Part shown: positions 44,876 through 52,854 of the stretch, piece after piece
Numbering within the stretch: position 1 is the stretch's first letter
Layout: each line of letters starts with the position of its first letter
Origin: Pseudoalteromonas arabiensis
GTDB lineage: Bacteria > Pseudomonadota > Gammaproteobacteria > Enterobacterales > Alteromonadaceae
Length of the DNA stretch: 64,000 bases
Assembly (NCBI RefSeq): GCF_001550155.1
Contig: NZ_LRUF01000021.1
Location: 264,580 to 328,579, forward strand
Direction of reading: 5' to 3'
Program-made: the position numbers and the translations under genes
The notes under the pieces: model-generated
Database searches by the model: none
What the model saw: the letters and a program-made list of their open reading frames with translations, nothing else
What the model was told of the DNA's origin: nothing

Positions 44876-46453
44876 TTATAAAACAATTTGCCTACTACAG
44901 CCGATGCTTTCTACAAAGTATTTATCATGGCTTACGAGTATAAAGCCGCCTTTAAAACCCTTTAATGACTGAGCTAAAAGCTGTTTTGATTCAAGGTCGA
45001 GATGATTATCGGGCTCATCGAGTAACAAAAATGCGGTGCTTTCAATATTACTGACGATACACATGGCGAGCTTCATTTTCTCGCCACCACTTAAAAATGC
45101 GGCATGTTTAAAAACAGCATCTTTTCTAAAGCCGATACTGGCAAGTAGAGTACGTGCGGTACTCTCATCTAGGTTTTTGCAGTAAAGCATGATGTTTTCA
45201 AGCAGGGTTAGCTCGTCGTTAATTAATGTAAAATGTTGGTCTAAATAATAGAGTGCTTGATTGCAATGTAACTGCCCTGCTTTTGCTGGTATGTCTTGGT
45301 TCAGGGTTTTAAGTAAGGTTGATTTACCAGTGCCATTTGCGCCCGTTAAATGAATTTTATCATCACTGAATACCTGTAAATTAAGCGGTTTTTGTGTGCC
45401 GTGCGCTAATAGAACGTCCTCCAAGCTAAGTACTTTGTGGGGTTTAATCTCAACAGATTGCGCAAAGTAAAATTGCTGCGCTTTAGTTTGTTCAAGCTGG
45501 CTACAAAGCTCTTGTTTATTACGAGTGAGCGCACCTTCCCGCTTGGCGGTGTTTTTACTTTGCGATGACAAATTAGCGCTGGCTTTATCTTTTTTAGAAT
45601 CTATCAGCACTTTAGGTTGGCTGCCAGACCGTCTAAGGGCTGCGCCTTGGCCTGCACGTTTTTGTGTTTTTTGCTTTTGTAGTTGCTCTGCTGCTTTGAG
45701 TTTATTTTGCTGTTTAACAACGTGGTTTAACTTGTTTTCAAGAGCAGTAACTTGCTGCTGTTTTTGCGTTTGGTATTCAGAAAAACACGTACCAAAATAA
45801 GTTAAACCAAGGGATGTTAGCTCCCAAATTTCATGGGCTTGTTCTAACAATTCTTGGTCGTGACTTATCAGTAATAGCTGCCCTTTAAAGTTGTGTATTT
45901 GATTTATAAGCCAGCTTTTGCCTTTTGCATCCAGGTGGTTTGATGGCTCATCCAGTATTAAAATGTCGGGCTTAATGCAGGTAAATAGTGCCCAAAGCTT
46001 TAATTGGCTAAGCTGGCCGCCGCTTAAATGCTTGCTTAAGGAGTTAGGGGTTTTGTTGTTTACGCCAAGCCTTACAAGTTCTGCATTAAAGCGCTCTTCT
46101 AAGTCCCAATTACCCTCAACCAACATTAAGTTTTGTTCTGTAACTTGCCCTTGGTTTATAGCATCAAGGGCTTTAAACACTGGCTCTAGCCCAATAGCCT
46201 CAGCAATTGTTTGGTTATCAGCCTGATTTACATCGTTCATTTGCCTGTAAAAGCCAAAGGCTGAATTACAAATAACCGTACCAGAGCTAGGCTCTTTTTG
46301 CTTAGCAAGTATTGACGCTAATATAGATTTACCGCAGCCGTTCCTGCCGACTAAGGCGGTGACTTTAGCTGTGAGTGAGAATGAAAGGTCTTTAAATACA
46401 ACATCGCCATTGCCATGTTGGTAACATAAATTAAAAGCTTGAAGTTGTGGCAT
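44876..46453 (-). CDS. ABC-F family ATPase
   Basis: A 525-residue protein with two ABC domains and no membrane segment. First domain: GRNGCGKS (36-43), LSGGQLSQL and LILDEPSNHLD. Second: GANGTGKST, LSGGEKMKL and LLLDEPDNHLD. Between them is a basic coiled coil (LNHVVKQQNKLKAAEQLQKQ, then KTQKRAGQGAALRRSG), the P-site linker region that reaches the ribosome in ABC-F factors. It may be a translation factor or an antibiotic-protection protein. The start at 46453 has GGAGG at six bases; a 13-codon upstream extension is not used. Confidence 0.9.
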   Translation of the reverse strand: MPQLQAFNLCYQHGNGDVVFKDLSFSLTAKVTALVGRNGCGKSILASILAKQKEPSSGTVICNSAFGFYRQMNDVNQADNQTIAEAIGLEPVFKALDAINQGQVTEQNLMLVEGNWDLEERFNAELVRLGVNNKTPNSLSKHLSGGQLSQLKLWALFTCIKPDILILDEPSNHLDAKGKSWLINQIHNFKGQLLLISHDQELLEQAHEIWELTSLGLTYFGTCFSEYQTQKQQQVTALENKLNHVVKQQNKLKAAEQLQKQKTQKRAGQGAALRRSGSQPKVLIDSKKDKASANLSSQSKNTAKREGALTRNKQELCSQLEQTKAQQFYFAQSVEIKPHKVLSLEDVLLAHGTQKPLNLQVFSDDKIHLTGANGTGKSTLLKTLNQDIPAKAGQLHCNQALYYLDQHFTLINDELTLLENIMLYCKNLDESTARTLLASIGFRKDAVFKHAAFLSGGEKMKLAMCIVSNIESTAFLLLDEPDNHLDLESKQLLAQSLKGFKGGFILVSHDKYFVESIGCSRQIVL

Positions 46454-46480
46454 AGTGCCTCCTGTATTACAGGGGCAGTG

Positions 46481-46522
46481 ATACCAATCCACAAAATAGA
46501 CTACTTAATTACGAATTGGTAT
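46481..46522. repeat. Short palindromic repeat related to the 17966 element
   Basis: ATACCAAT (46481-46488) and ATTGGTAT (46515-46522) are perfect eight-base inverted ends around a 26-base core. The ends match the ATACCAAY termini of the 161-base repeat, so this may be an internally deleted copy. It lies 27 bases upstream of the ABC-F start. Confidence 0.6.
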
Positions 46523-46743
46523 TAAGCGTTTGATCACACGAGAAGAAATATAATGCAAGTGATAGTGAGCAACGCCTACTAACCCTGTTGGTCCAAAAAA
46601 ATAAAAATGAAATTGGATAACAGGTTTAGTTGTTCATGTTGGCGGTAACTCCTAATAAGTGAGGCTAGATAATAACCAGTTAATACCTAAATAGCAACGA
46701 GTTATGCTAGTCTTAAATCATTGAGTGCTTGAAGGACTACATT

Positions 46744-47451
46744 TTGAATTTAGTGAATTGCCAAGTTGTATTACAAAACCAAACGCAAATTAAACTTCAG
46801 TTAGATAAAAACAAGCGGGTCTTTGTTATTGGCGATTTAGATGCTGACTTAGCAAAATTTGAACAAGCGCTTGAATCTGTTAATTTTGATAAAAATCACG
46901 ATGTGCTGTTTTCGCTTGGTGATGTTATAGATAGAGGTAATGATAGCGTAAAACTTCTTCAACGCTTTATTGAGTTGGGTGTTTACATGTCATTGGGTAA
47001 TCACGAGCATATGTTACTGGAATCATTATTGGCACATGATGAAGCCTACTTTTCGTTATGGGTTAAAAATGGTGGTCGCTGGCATATAGATGCAAGTGAT
47101 GATGAACTTGAATTTGTTTGCAATTACTTACGCAAACGCCCTCTTTCATATTTGTTAGATTATCAAGGTGTTAAAATAGGTTTATCACACACTGTGTCGC
47201 ATAATTGGAATTGGTTGGCCCCTTCAAATAATAAACAGTTTGCTGTGTCTGCACTTTTGTGGGAACGAACAATAGCAAAACAGAAGATAGTTGAAGATAA
47301 TCAGAGCGTTGATTTATCTATTCATGGTCATAACACAACTCAACGTGCCTATTGGCTTGGCAACACTTACCATATAGATACTAACTACCTTGGCGGGAAG
47401 CCAACGATTGTAGAGCTTGAACCTTTAATTAATCAGTACAAAGCCTTTTAA
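46744..47451 (+). CDS. PPP-type metallophosphoesterase with altered metal motif
   Basis: A 235-residue phosphatase of the PrpA/lambda-phosphatase group. The start is a TTG at 46744, six bases after AAGGA; no ATG is available and a TTG at 46729 lacks a ribosome site. Motifs are GDVIDRGNDS (59-68), GNHEHM (85-90) and HGHNTT near 195. The first motif, GDxHG in the family, reads GDLDAD (30-35), so one metal-binding His is replaced by Asp33. Family members remove phosphate from Ser, Thr or His; the altered site may change metal or activity. Confidence 0.83.
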   Translation: MNLVNCQVVLQNQTQIKLQLDKNKRVFVIGDLDADLAKFEQALESVNFDKNHDVLFSLGDVIDRGNDSVKLLQRFIELGVYMSLGNHEHMLLESLLAHDEAYFSLWVKNGGRWHIDASDDELEFVCNYLRKRPLSYLLDYQGVKIGLSHTVSHNWNWLAPSNNKQFAVSALLWERTIAKQKIVEDNQSVDLSIHGHNTTQRAYWLGNTYHIDTNYLGGKPTIVELEPLINQYKAF

Positions 47452-47819
47452 TGTAAAGTTGCAAGTCTCGTCACTGCGTTTTCTTCGAGGTATTGTTTAT
47501 ATTGATAGCGGGCGTGCCAAAGTTGCTCATTTGTTTGCTGTAGGTAGATTATAGGTCCACTGCTCTTCTTAGCTAGGTTTGTCAGTTTTGTATATTCAAG
47601 CGTATCAATCTTACCATCACTAAAATAGCTTTTAGCGAATTGCAAAAACTCTTCATTATTGTAGATACCACTATGCCACATAAGTGAGCGATACATACTT
47701 GCGGTTATTTCGCGTGGCTTATCATTTGAGCTAAAGAGTTTAACCTCGGAGTAAATCGAGTTACCTGTGATTACAATCCCTATTAATGAAAGCGTAGTGA
47801 GAGTCATCATCCATTTCAT
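47448..47819 (-). CDS. Small exported or membrane-anchored protein, unknown
   Basis: A 123-residue protein with one N-terminal hydrophobic segment (MKWMMTLTTLSLIGIVITGN) that could be a signal anchor or a signal peptide. The rest is helical and polar (NEEFLQFAKSYFSDGKIDTL, QQTNEQLWHARYQYKQYLEE). Its stop overlaps the end of the convergent phosphatase gene by four bases. No family is recognised. Confidence 0.7.
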   Translation of the reverse strand: MKWMMTLTTLSLIGIVITGNSIYSEVKLFSSNDKPREITASMYRSLMWHSGIYNNEEFLQFAKSYFSDGKIDTLEYTKLTNLAKKSSGPIIYLQQTNEQLWHARYQYKQYLEENAVTRLATLH

Positions 47820-47946
47820 GCTTCTATCCTCACAGTTAATTACTTTTAACTATAGGAGAGAAAGATGAATACTTGCTGTTTATTTAATCAATTTGTTGTG
47901 GGTTAAGTATTCTCTAAACACTTAGTTATTGTTTTAAATGTTGTTT

Positions 47947-47973
47947 AACGTATCAGGTAAAACCTAATACGTT
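47947..47973. repeat. 27-base imperfect palindrome after miaE
   Basis: AACGTAT and ATACGTT enclose AGGT-AAA-ACCT, with a single mismatched pair, giving eleven paired bases in total. It lies eight bases past the miaE stop on the minus strand. It has no T tract; a weak terminator or a processing site are possible. Confidence 0.6.
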
Positions 47974-47980
47974 ATCAACG

Positions 47981-48553
47981 TTAATGCAGTGCAGCTGTAA
48001 ATGGAATTTGCTTACAAATTTCTGCTTCGGCAACGAGGATCTCTTCTAATCTTGTATCCACTTCTGCTTTGTCAAAGTATTCGTATGCAAGTTCTACAAA
48101 TAAGTTTTTATGTTTTTCTTCAGATTTAGCGATAGCTACATAAAAATCTTTTTCTTTACCAGCAGGAAGTGCCTCGGCAACTAAAGAGAAGCGTTCATGA
48201 CCTCGCGCTTCAATAACGCCAGCGACTAATAAACGATCCATTAAAAACTCATCACGGCCGTTTCTGAATAATGCGCGAATATTCTTAATATAAGGATCTT
48301 TTTGATCATTACCTAATGAAACATCACGTTCCATTAAAAGCTTGAGTACTTGTTTAAAATGAATCATCTCTTCTAATGCTAAATCAGTCATAGCTTTAAC
48401 CAGCTTACGACGATCTGGATAATGGGATAGCATTGACATAGCCATACCAGAAGCTTTTTTCTCAGCTGCGGCATGGTCTTGCAAGAAGGTATCAAAGTCT
48501 GCAAGAACACCTTCAGTCCATTCAAATGGCGTGTGATATTTTAATTCAAACAT
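47981..48553 (-). CDS. miaE: tRNA-(ms2io6A37) hydroxylase
   Basis: A 190-residue di-iron monooxygenase with a ferritin-like four-helix bundle. It hydroxylates 2-methylthio-isopentenyl-adenosine at tRNA position 37. Metal-binding motifs are E62xxH65 (LEEMIHFKQ), Glu115 with H119 (VIEARGHERF) and E145xxH148 (SEEKHKN). The start is taken at the ATG at 48551-48553; a TTG four codons upstream is less likely. It is monocistronic, with a palindrome downstream. Confidence 0.94.
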   Translation of the reverse strand: MFELKYHTPFEWTEGVLADFDTFLQDHAAAEKKASGMAMSMLSHYPDRRKLVKAMTDLALEEMIHFKQVLKLLMERDVSLGNDQKDPYIKNIRALFRNGRDEFLMDRLLVAGVIEARGHERFSLVAEALPAGKEKDFYVAIAKSEEKHKNLFVELAYEYFDKAEVDTRLEEILVAEAEICKQIPFTAALH

Positions 48554-48602
48554 AATAGCGAACAACTTAACTAATAATGCCGGCGATTTTAGCGTATTTA
48601 CG

Positions 48603-49241
48603 TTATAAAATCTTGTGATTGTAACCCAGTGACTTATCTATTTTTCCATTTCGTGTAGAGGCCACTTTGTTAGGGTGTTTTATGTCATTCCAAGCTGTTA
48701 CTTTGCCCGCAATATTCAGTGGTTTAAAGGTGATAGTTTGCTCTGTTTGAAGAAAGTTTTGAAGTAGTTTAGGACTATGCTCATCAGCAACATTCAAAGA
48801 CAAGAGCTGGTGTTCTCGCCCTCTAAAATACTCAGAAACTTGATTTTGGTGGCGGTTATAACACTGTGTTAGGTATTCGTCAGATTCAATATCGGACAAA
48901 TTAAAACGGCCAAAAGTATCTAAGTAACAACGTTTAAGGTGAGTATTAAAACCACCATCTTCTCGCATTAAGTTGGTGTGCATTCTTGTAAGTAGTTGTC
49001 TTATTGATGGCAACCATTTAGTTAGCTCACGCTCTAAATTAATAAATCTACAATTATCAAAGTGCTTGTCGAGTAGTTTATATTCATTGAACACAGGGGT
49101 ATCGGCAATTACTTCTGCGCTGTGAATTGATTGTTGGGTATAAGCCGTGTGTGCGGTTTTATATCCTAGCTCTAAAAAGCTATGGCATATGCTGGTTGTG
49201 CCTGTGCGTGGCAAACCGATTATAAATATCTTATTTTTCAT
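48603..49241 (-). CDS. Sulfotransferase-like P-loop protein
   Basis: A 212-residue protein with the PAPS-binding P-loop of sulfotransferases at the N-terminus (IFIIGLPRTGTTSICHSFLE). It is followed by INLERELTKWLPSIRQLLTR, which resembles the 3'-phosphate region. FGRFNLSDIESDEYLTQCYN and VSEYFRGREHQLLSLNVAD are typical of the sulfotransferase_4-type group. The acceptor is unknown. It overlaps the upstream solute-binding-like gene by 11 bases, so the two are cotranscribed. Confidence 0.78.
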   Translation of the reverse strand: MKNKIFIIGLPRTGTTSICHSFLELGYKTAHTAYTQQSIHSAEVIADTPVFNEYKLLDKHFDNCRFINLERELTKWLPSIRQLLTRMHTNLMREDGGFNTHLKRCYLDTFGRFNLSDIESDEYLTQCYNRHQNQVSEYFRGREHQLLSLNVADEHSPKLLQNFLQTEQTITFKPLNIAGKVTAWNDIKHPNKVASTRNGKIDKSLGYNHKIL

Positions 49242-50142
49242 TCACAGTCTGTATTGTTAACCACAAAGACGCATCGTCTACCGGGGTTAGTGGAGGTAAA
49301 TCTTTATTTTCTAATTCTATAATAGTCTTAGTGTGTATGCTGGCATTATTGATTGCTGCGCCATTATATTTATAAAAAAGGCGATCAAATACACCATTTT
49401 CACGCATGATCTTAATACCTTTAGTCACTGCATCAGCAATGTCAGTGTTGTTCTTATTAAAAAAGAAATATATTGGACTTGGGTATTGCAGCATGAGTTG
49501 TGGTAACACTTCAAGGTCCATATCATTTTCAAACATTTCTTTTTCTATATCCACTTCCAAAATTGAACGAGGAAACAATTGCCCTCGCCCTTTATTTAGC
49601 ATGTTAAAAAGTGACGTATAATCTAAAGAGGTCGATACAACGAGTCCGTTGTCTCGTAATATTTTTGTATCTGGCCAGTCTTGCCCTTGAACGAAGTAAA
49701 CCGTTTTTAAATCATCTAACGTGTGCAGTTGCTCTAGTTGTTTTAATTGCGATTGGGTTGTTAAAAGTAAACGCCATCCGTATAAACCTTTAAACAAAGG
49801 CACTCTTAACGGGAATAATCGTTGCTCTCGTTCAATCGTTGTCATGGTCCAGTTGACGTTGATCTCTCCGCCAACTTCTATTTGTCTTAGTACACGGCTT
49901 TGGCCTAGAAGGTGTTTAGAAGGAGTTAGTATGAACTTTACACCACTATGTTCTAAAGCAGAGCGAAGTAAAATGAGCGGATAAAGCACCTCTTCATCTA
50001 AATTTGGCATGGTCTTAGGGTACACCACACGGAGCGTTTGATTATCTGAAGTTATGCTTGATGTTGAGTTGTCCATTTCTACACTTGCAAGCGCGCTTTG
50101 ACAACATAAAAGAAAGGCAAGTGTAAAAACAGACGTTTGCAT
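49231..50142 (-). CDS. Periplasmic solute-binding-like protein
   Basis: A 303-residue exported protein (signal peptide residues 1-19, ending QSALA) with the layout of the type 2 periplasmic binding fold: TLRVVYPKTMPNLDEEVLYP near the N-terminus, WRLLLTTQSQLKQLEQLHTL in the middle, and the C-terminal AVTKGIKIMRENGVFDRLFY. No permease genes are adjacent. It is flanked tightly by MAPEG (three bases upstream) and the sulfotransferase-like gene. It is not closely similar to the binding-like protein at 1675. Confidence 0.75.
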   Translation of the reverse strand: MQTSVFTLAFLLCCQSALASVEMDNSTSSITSDNQTLRVVYPKTMPNLDEEVLYPLILLRSALEHSGVKFILTPSKHLLGQSRVLRQIEVGGEINVNWTMTTIEREQRLFPLRVPLFKGLYGWRLLLTTQSQLKQLEQLHTLDDLKTVYFVQGQDWPDTKILRDNGLVVSTSLDYTSLFNMLNKGRGQLFPRSILEVDIEKEMFENDMDLEVLPQLMLQYPSPIYFFFNKNNTDIADAVTKGIKIMRENGVFDRLFYKYNGAAINNASIHTKTIIELENKDLPPLTPVDDASLWLTIQTVNEK

Positions 50143-50145
50143 AAG

Positions 50146-50520
50146 CTAAATAACTCGCGTGATTAATAATAAAACTGCGCTTAGTATCATAGTTAAAAAG
50201 GTAAGCCCCATTCCAATAACACGTAATTTCAATTGATTTTCTGCTAGTGCGTAACTGTGGCAAATGCGTCCGACGACTAACATTAAACCTAAAACATAGC
50301 AGTAATGGCTTGAAAGACCTTGATACTCTACTAAAAATAGCAGAATCAACGAAAAAGGCACGTATTCGATAAAATTTCCATGGGTGCGAATTGCAGCATT
50401 TAATGTGCTGTCTCCGCCGTCTCCCAACGAGATTTTCTTTTTTTTGCGTAGGTTAATTACCCTAAAACTTAACTGGATGTACATTATTGCCAAAACGGCT
50501 GCAAATATTGAAACAATCAC
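50146..50520 (-). CDS. MAPEG family membrane protein
   Basis: A 124-residue protein with four predicted membrane helices. SLGDGGDSTLNAAIRTHGNF and IEYVPFSLILLFLVEYQG are the conserved MAPEG stretches, including the glutathione-binding Arg/His/Asn/Glu set. Members conjugate glutathione to lipophilic compounds or reduce peroxides. It is the first gene of a three-gene unit with the binding-like and sulfotransferase-like proteins. Confidence 0.9.
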   Translation of the reverse strand: MIVSIFAAVLAIMYIQLSFRVINLRKKKKISLGDGGDSTLNAAIRTHGNFIEYVPFSLILLFLVEYQGLSSHYCYVLGLMLVVGRICHSYALAENQLKLRVIGMGLTFLTMILSAVLLLITRVI

Positions 50521-50641
50521 ATTTTTTCCAAATTTTTATTTAACATTAGACGCTTAGCCAAGTTTATTGCTAGGCTGTTTGTATATTCTCAACTATTATG
50601 ACTTGATCATATCGAAAGTCTAACTGTTCTTAAGGAAGTGC

Positions 50642-52000
50642 ATGTTTACGCCAAGAAAATTAGCTGATAACTACCGAGAAATGATAAGCAGTATAGGGTT
50701 TTACCCATCTATGCTCTCGGTGATGTTTTTAGTTTTTGCTTTAGTGACAACGGCAATTGAGTATTCGTCTTTATCGATGGAATTTAAAGAGCTCATTGGT
50801 GTGTTACTGGTCGACAGTGAAGAAAACGCCAGAACCATCTTAAGCACACTAGCAGGCAGTATTATTTCACTCACTGTGTTTAGCTTTTCGATGGTAATGG
50901 TTGTATTAAATAGTGCCAGTGCCAGCCTGTCTCCCAGAGTACTTCCTGGCCTCATTACTCGTAAATCACATCAACTTGTACTGGGTTTTTATTTAGGTAG
51001 CATTATTTACACCATTATTATGCTTATTAATATCCGTACTATTGGGGATGGAGATACGGGGATCCCTTCTCTGGGCATCTTGTTTTCATTAATTTTTGGC
51101 CTTATTTCATTGGGCTTTTTTGTTTACTTTATTCACTCAATTTCTAAAGCAATTCAAGTGGATAATGTTCTCAACGATTTATTCAAGAATACCAAAGCGG
51201 AGCTAAAGAGTATTATTTCAATGCAGGAGGAGAACCCTGTTAACGACTTTCCTCGCTTTGATGATTGGCATAGCATTAAAAGTAAAACAGAAGGTTACTT
51301 TAAAGGTGCACACAGTGATAAATTATGTGCTTTGTGTAAGAAACATAACATCAGAATTTATATCTCGGTTAAACAAGGTTTTTTTACGGTTAAAGGTTAT
51401 CCCTTTTTAAAGTGTGATACGGATTTATCAGATAAACCTGAACTTGTAGAAGAGCTGCTTGCTTGTTTTATTTTTTATATCGAAGAATACATTCGTGACC
51501 ATTACCGCTATGGTATGACGCAAATTTCTGAAATCGCAGTAAAAGCAATGAGCCCAGGCATTAATGATCCTGGTACGGCAGTAAAAGCGATCGATATGTT
51601 GAGTATTCTACTCATTAAAAGGCTCAATATTAGCGATGTGAACTACTCGCTGAAGCATGCTGAGGGTGATAAGCCGTATTTATATCTGCACGAAACATCT
51701 TTTGACGAGCTATTGCACGATAACTTTACCCCTATACGCAATTACGCCAAGGGTGATGCTTATGTAATGGTTAATGTACTCGAAGCGTTTAAAAATATTC
51801 TATTCAGATCCTCTGAAAACAGTGAAGCCACAGAGAGCCTGTTCATTTATTTAGAAGCGATAGTAGAGGATATAGACCGTAATACAAGTAATGATTACGA
51901 CAGAGAGCAAATTACCAACATGCTAAAAGCAATTGCGAGAATATCTGAAGACAAAGGGGAAAAATTGGTGGCAAAATTTACCACCAATTCAGAAGATTAA
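50642..52000 (+). CDS. DUF2254 membrane protein
   Basis: A 452-residue protein with four N-terminal membrane helices (about 20-45, 65-95, 110-135 and 140-165). The soluble C-terminal region has the DUF2254 block YRYGMTQISEIAVKAMSPGI followed by NDPGTAVKAIDMLSI. Function unknown; the layout suggests a channel or sensor. GGAAG precedes the ATG. Its stop overlaps that of the convergent SIMPL gene. Confidence 0.9.
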   Translation: MFTPRKLADNYREMISSIGFYPSMLSVMFLVFALVTTAIEYSSLSMEFKELIGVLLVDSEENARTILSTLAGSIISLTVFSFSMVMVVLNSASASLSPRVLPGLITRKSHQLVLGFYLGSIIYTIIMLINIRTIGDGDTGIPSLGILFSLIFGLISLGFFVYFIHSISKAIQVDNVLNDLFKNTKAELKSIISMQEENPVNDFPRFDDWHSIKSKTEGYFKGAHSDKLCALCKKHNIRIYISVKQGFFTVKGYPFLKCDTDLSDKPELVEELLACFIFYIEEYIRDHYRYGMTQISEIAVKAMSPGINDPGTAVKAIDMLSILLIKRLNISDVNYSLKHAEGDKPYLYLHETSFDELLHDNFTPIRNYAKGDAYVMVNVLEAFKNILFRSSENSEATESLFIYLEAIVEDIDRNTSNDYDREQITNMLKAIARISEDKGEKLVAKFTTNSED

Positions 52001-52713
52001 TTTTCGATAAGGTAAACAACGTAACTACTGGCCGTGATGGTGATTTCACCACTTTGATAGGCATCCGGCACGTAGTTACCTGATGCATCTGCGGCAACCA
52101 TCATTTTTTCAGCACGCATATACGGTTGTACATCGGTCTTTAGAGGACTATTCGAAGCCGTATATAAACCTTTTAGCTCTACACCATAATCACTTGCAAG
52201 CTCTTTTGCTGCTGCTTTGGCATCTTTTATCGCGAGCTTTTGTGCTTGTTTGTGCAGCTCATCATAGCGGCTAGAAACAAATTGAGTTTGATTTATTTCA
52301 TTAATACCTGAATCAACAAGTTGCTGTAATAATATTGGGTATTTTTTTAAGTCTTCTAGGGTCAGAGATAAGCTTCGCGTTACACGGTAACCTACAAAAT
52401 TTTGTTTACCTGTTTCTCTGTTATATTCGGTTTGTCTATCAATCGAGATATTAGAAGCATAAATACCTTTTTCATCTACACCTTGGCTTTTGGCTAACTT
52501 TATCGCTTTAGCCATAGTGGTGTCAGCTTTATTTTTTGCTGCTATTAGGTCTTTATCAACTTCGACGATACCCACTGTCAGCTTGACGTTATCAGGAATA
52601 GCGGTAACGGTTGCTTGGCCTTGAATGTAGATATGAGGTGAATCAGGTGCTGATTGAGCAAATACATTTAAACTGATTGCACTGGCAATTGTGGCAAAAA
52701 CGAACTTACGCAT
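51997..52713 (-). CDS. SIMPL domain periplasmic protein (YggE-like)
   Basis: A 238-residue exported protein (signal peptide residues 1-19, ending NVFA) made of one SIMPL/DUF541 domain. Marks are VKLTVGIVEVDKDLIAAKNK, IYASNISIDRQTEYN and the AKAAAKELASDYGVELKGLY region. E. coli YggE lowers oxidative stress by an unknown mechanism. It is convergent with DUF2254, the two stop codons overlapping by four bases. Confidence 0.9.
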   Translation of the reverse strand: MRKFVFATIASAISLNVFAQSAPDSPHIYIQGQATVTAIPDNVKLTVGIVEVDKDLIAAKNKADTTMAKAIKLAKSQGVDEKGIYASNISIDRQTEYNRETGKQNFVGYRVTRSLSLTLEDLKKYPILLQQLVDSGINEINQTQFVSSRYDELHKQAQKLAIKDAKAAAKELASDYGVELKGLYTASNSPLKTDVQPYMRAEKMMVAADASGNYVPDAYQSGEITITASSYVVYLIEN

Positions 52714-52807
52714 AATTCATGTTCCTTAACTTAAACTCCGTTCATTATCACCTTAAAGGGTTAATTCAATATGAACAAGGCGATTGCGCAAATTTTTTAA
52801 TAACGAT

Positions 52808-52836
52808 AAAAAAACAGGCTAAAAAGCCTGTTTTTT
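52808..52836. terminator. Terminator of the malic enzyme gene
   Basis: AAAACAGGC (52811-52819), loop TAAAAA, GCCTGTTTT (52826-52834), with A and T tracts on both sides. It lies 19 bases past the maeA stop; its symmetry allows action in both directions. Confidence 0.92.
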
Positions 52837-52854
52837 CTAAATAGAAATAAAGAA

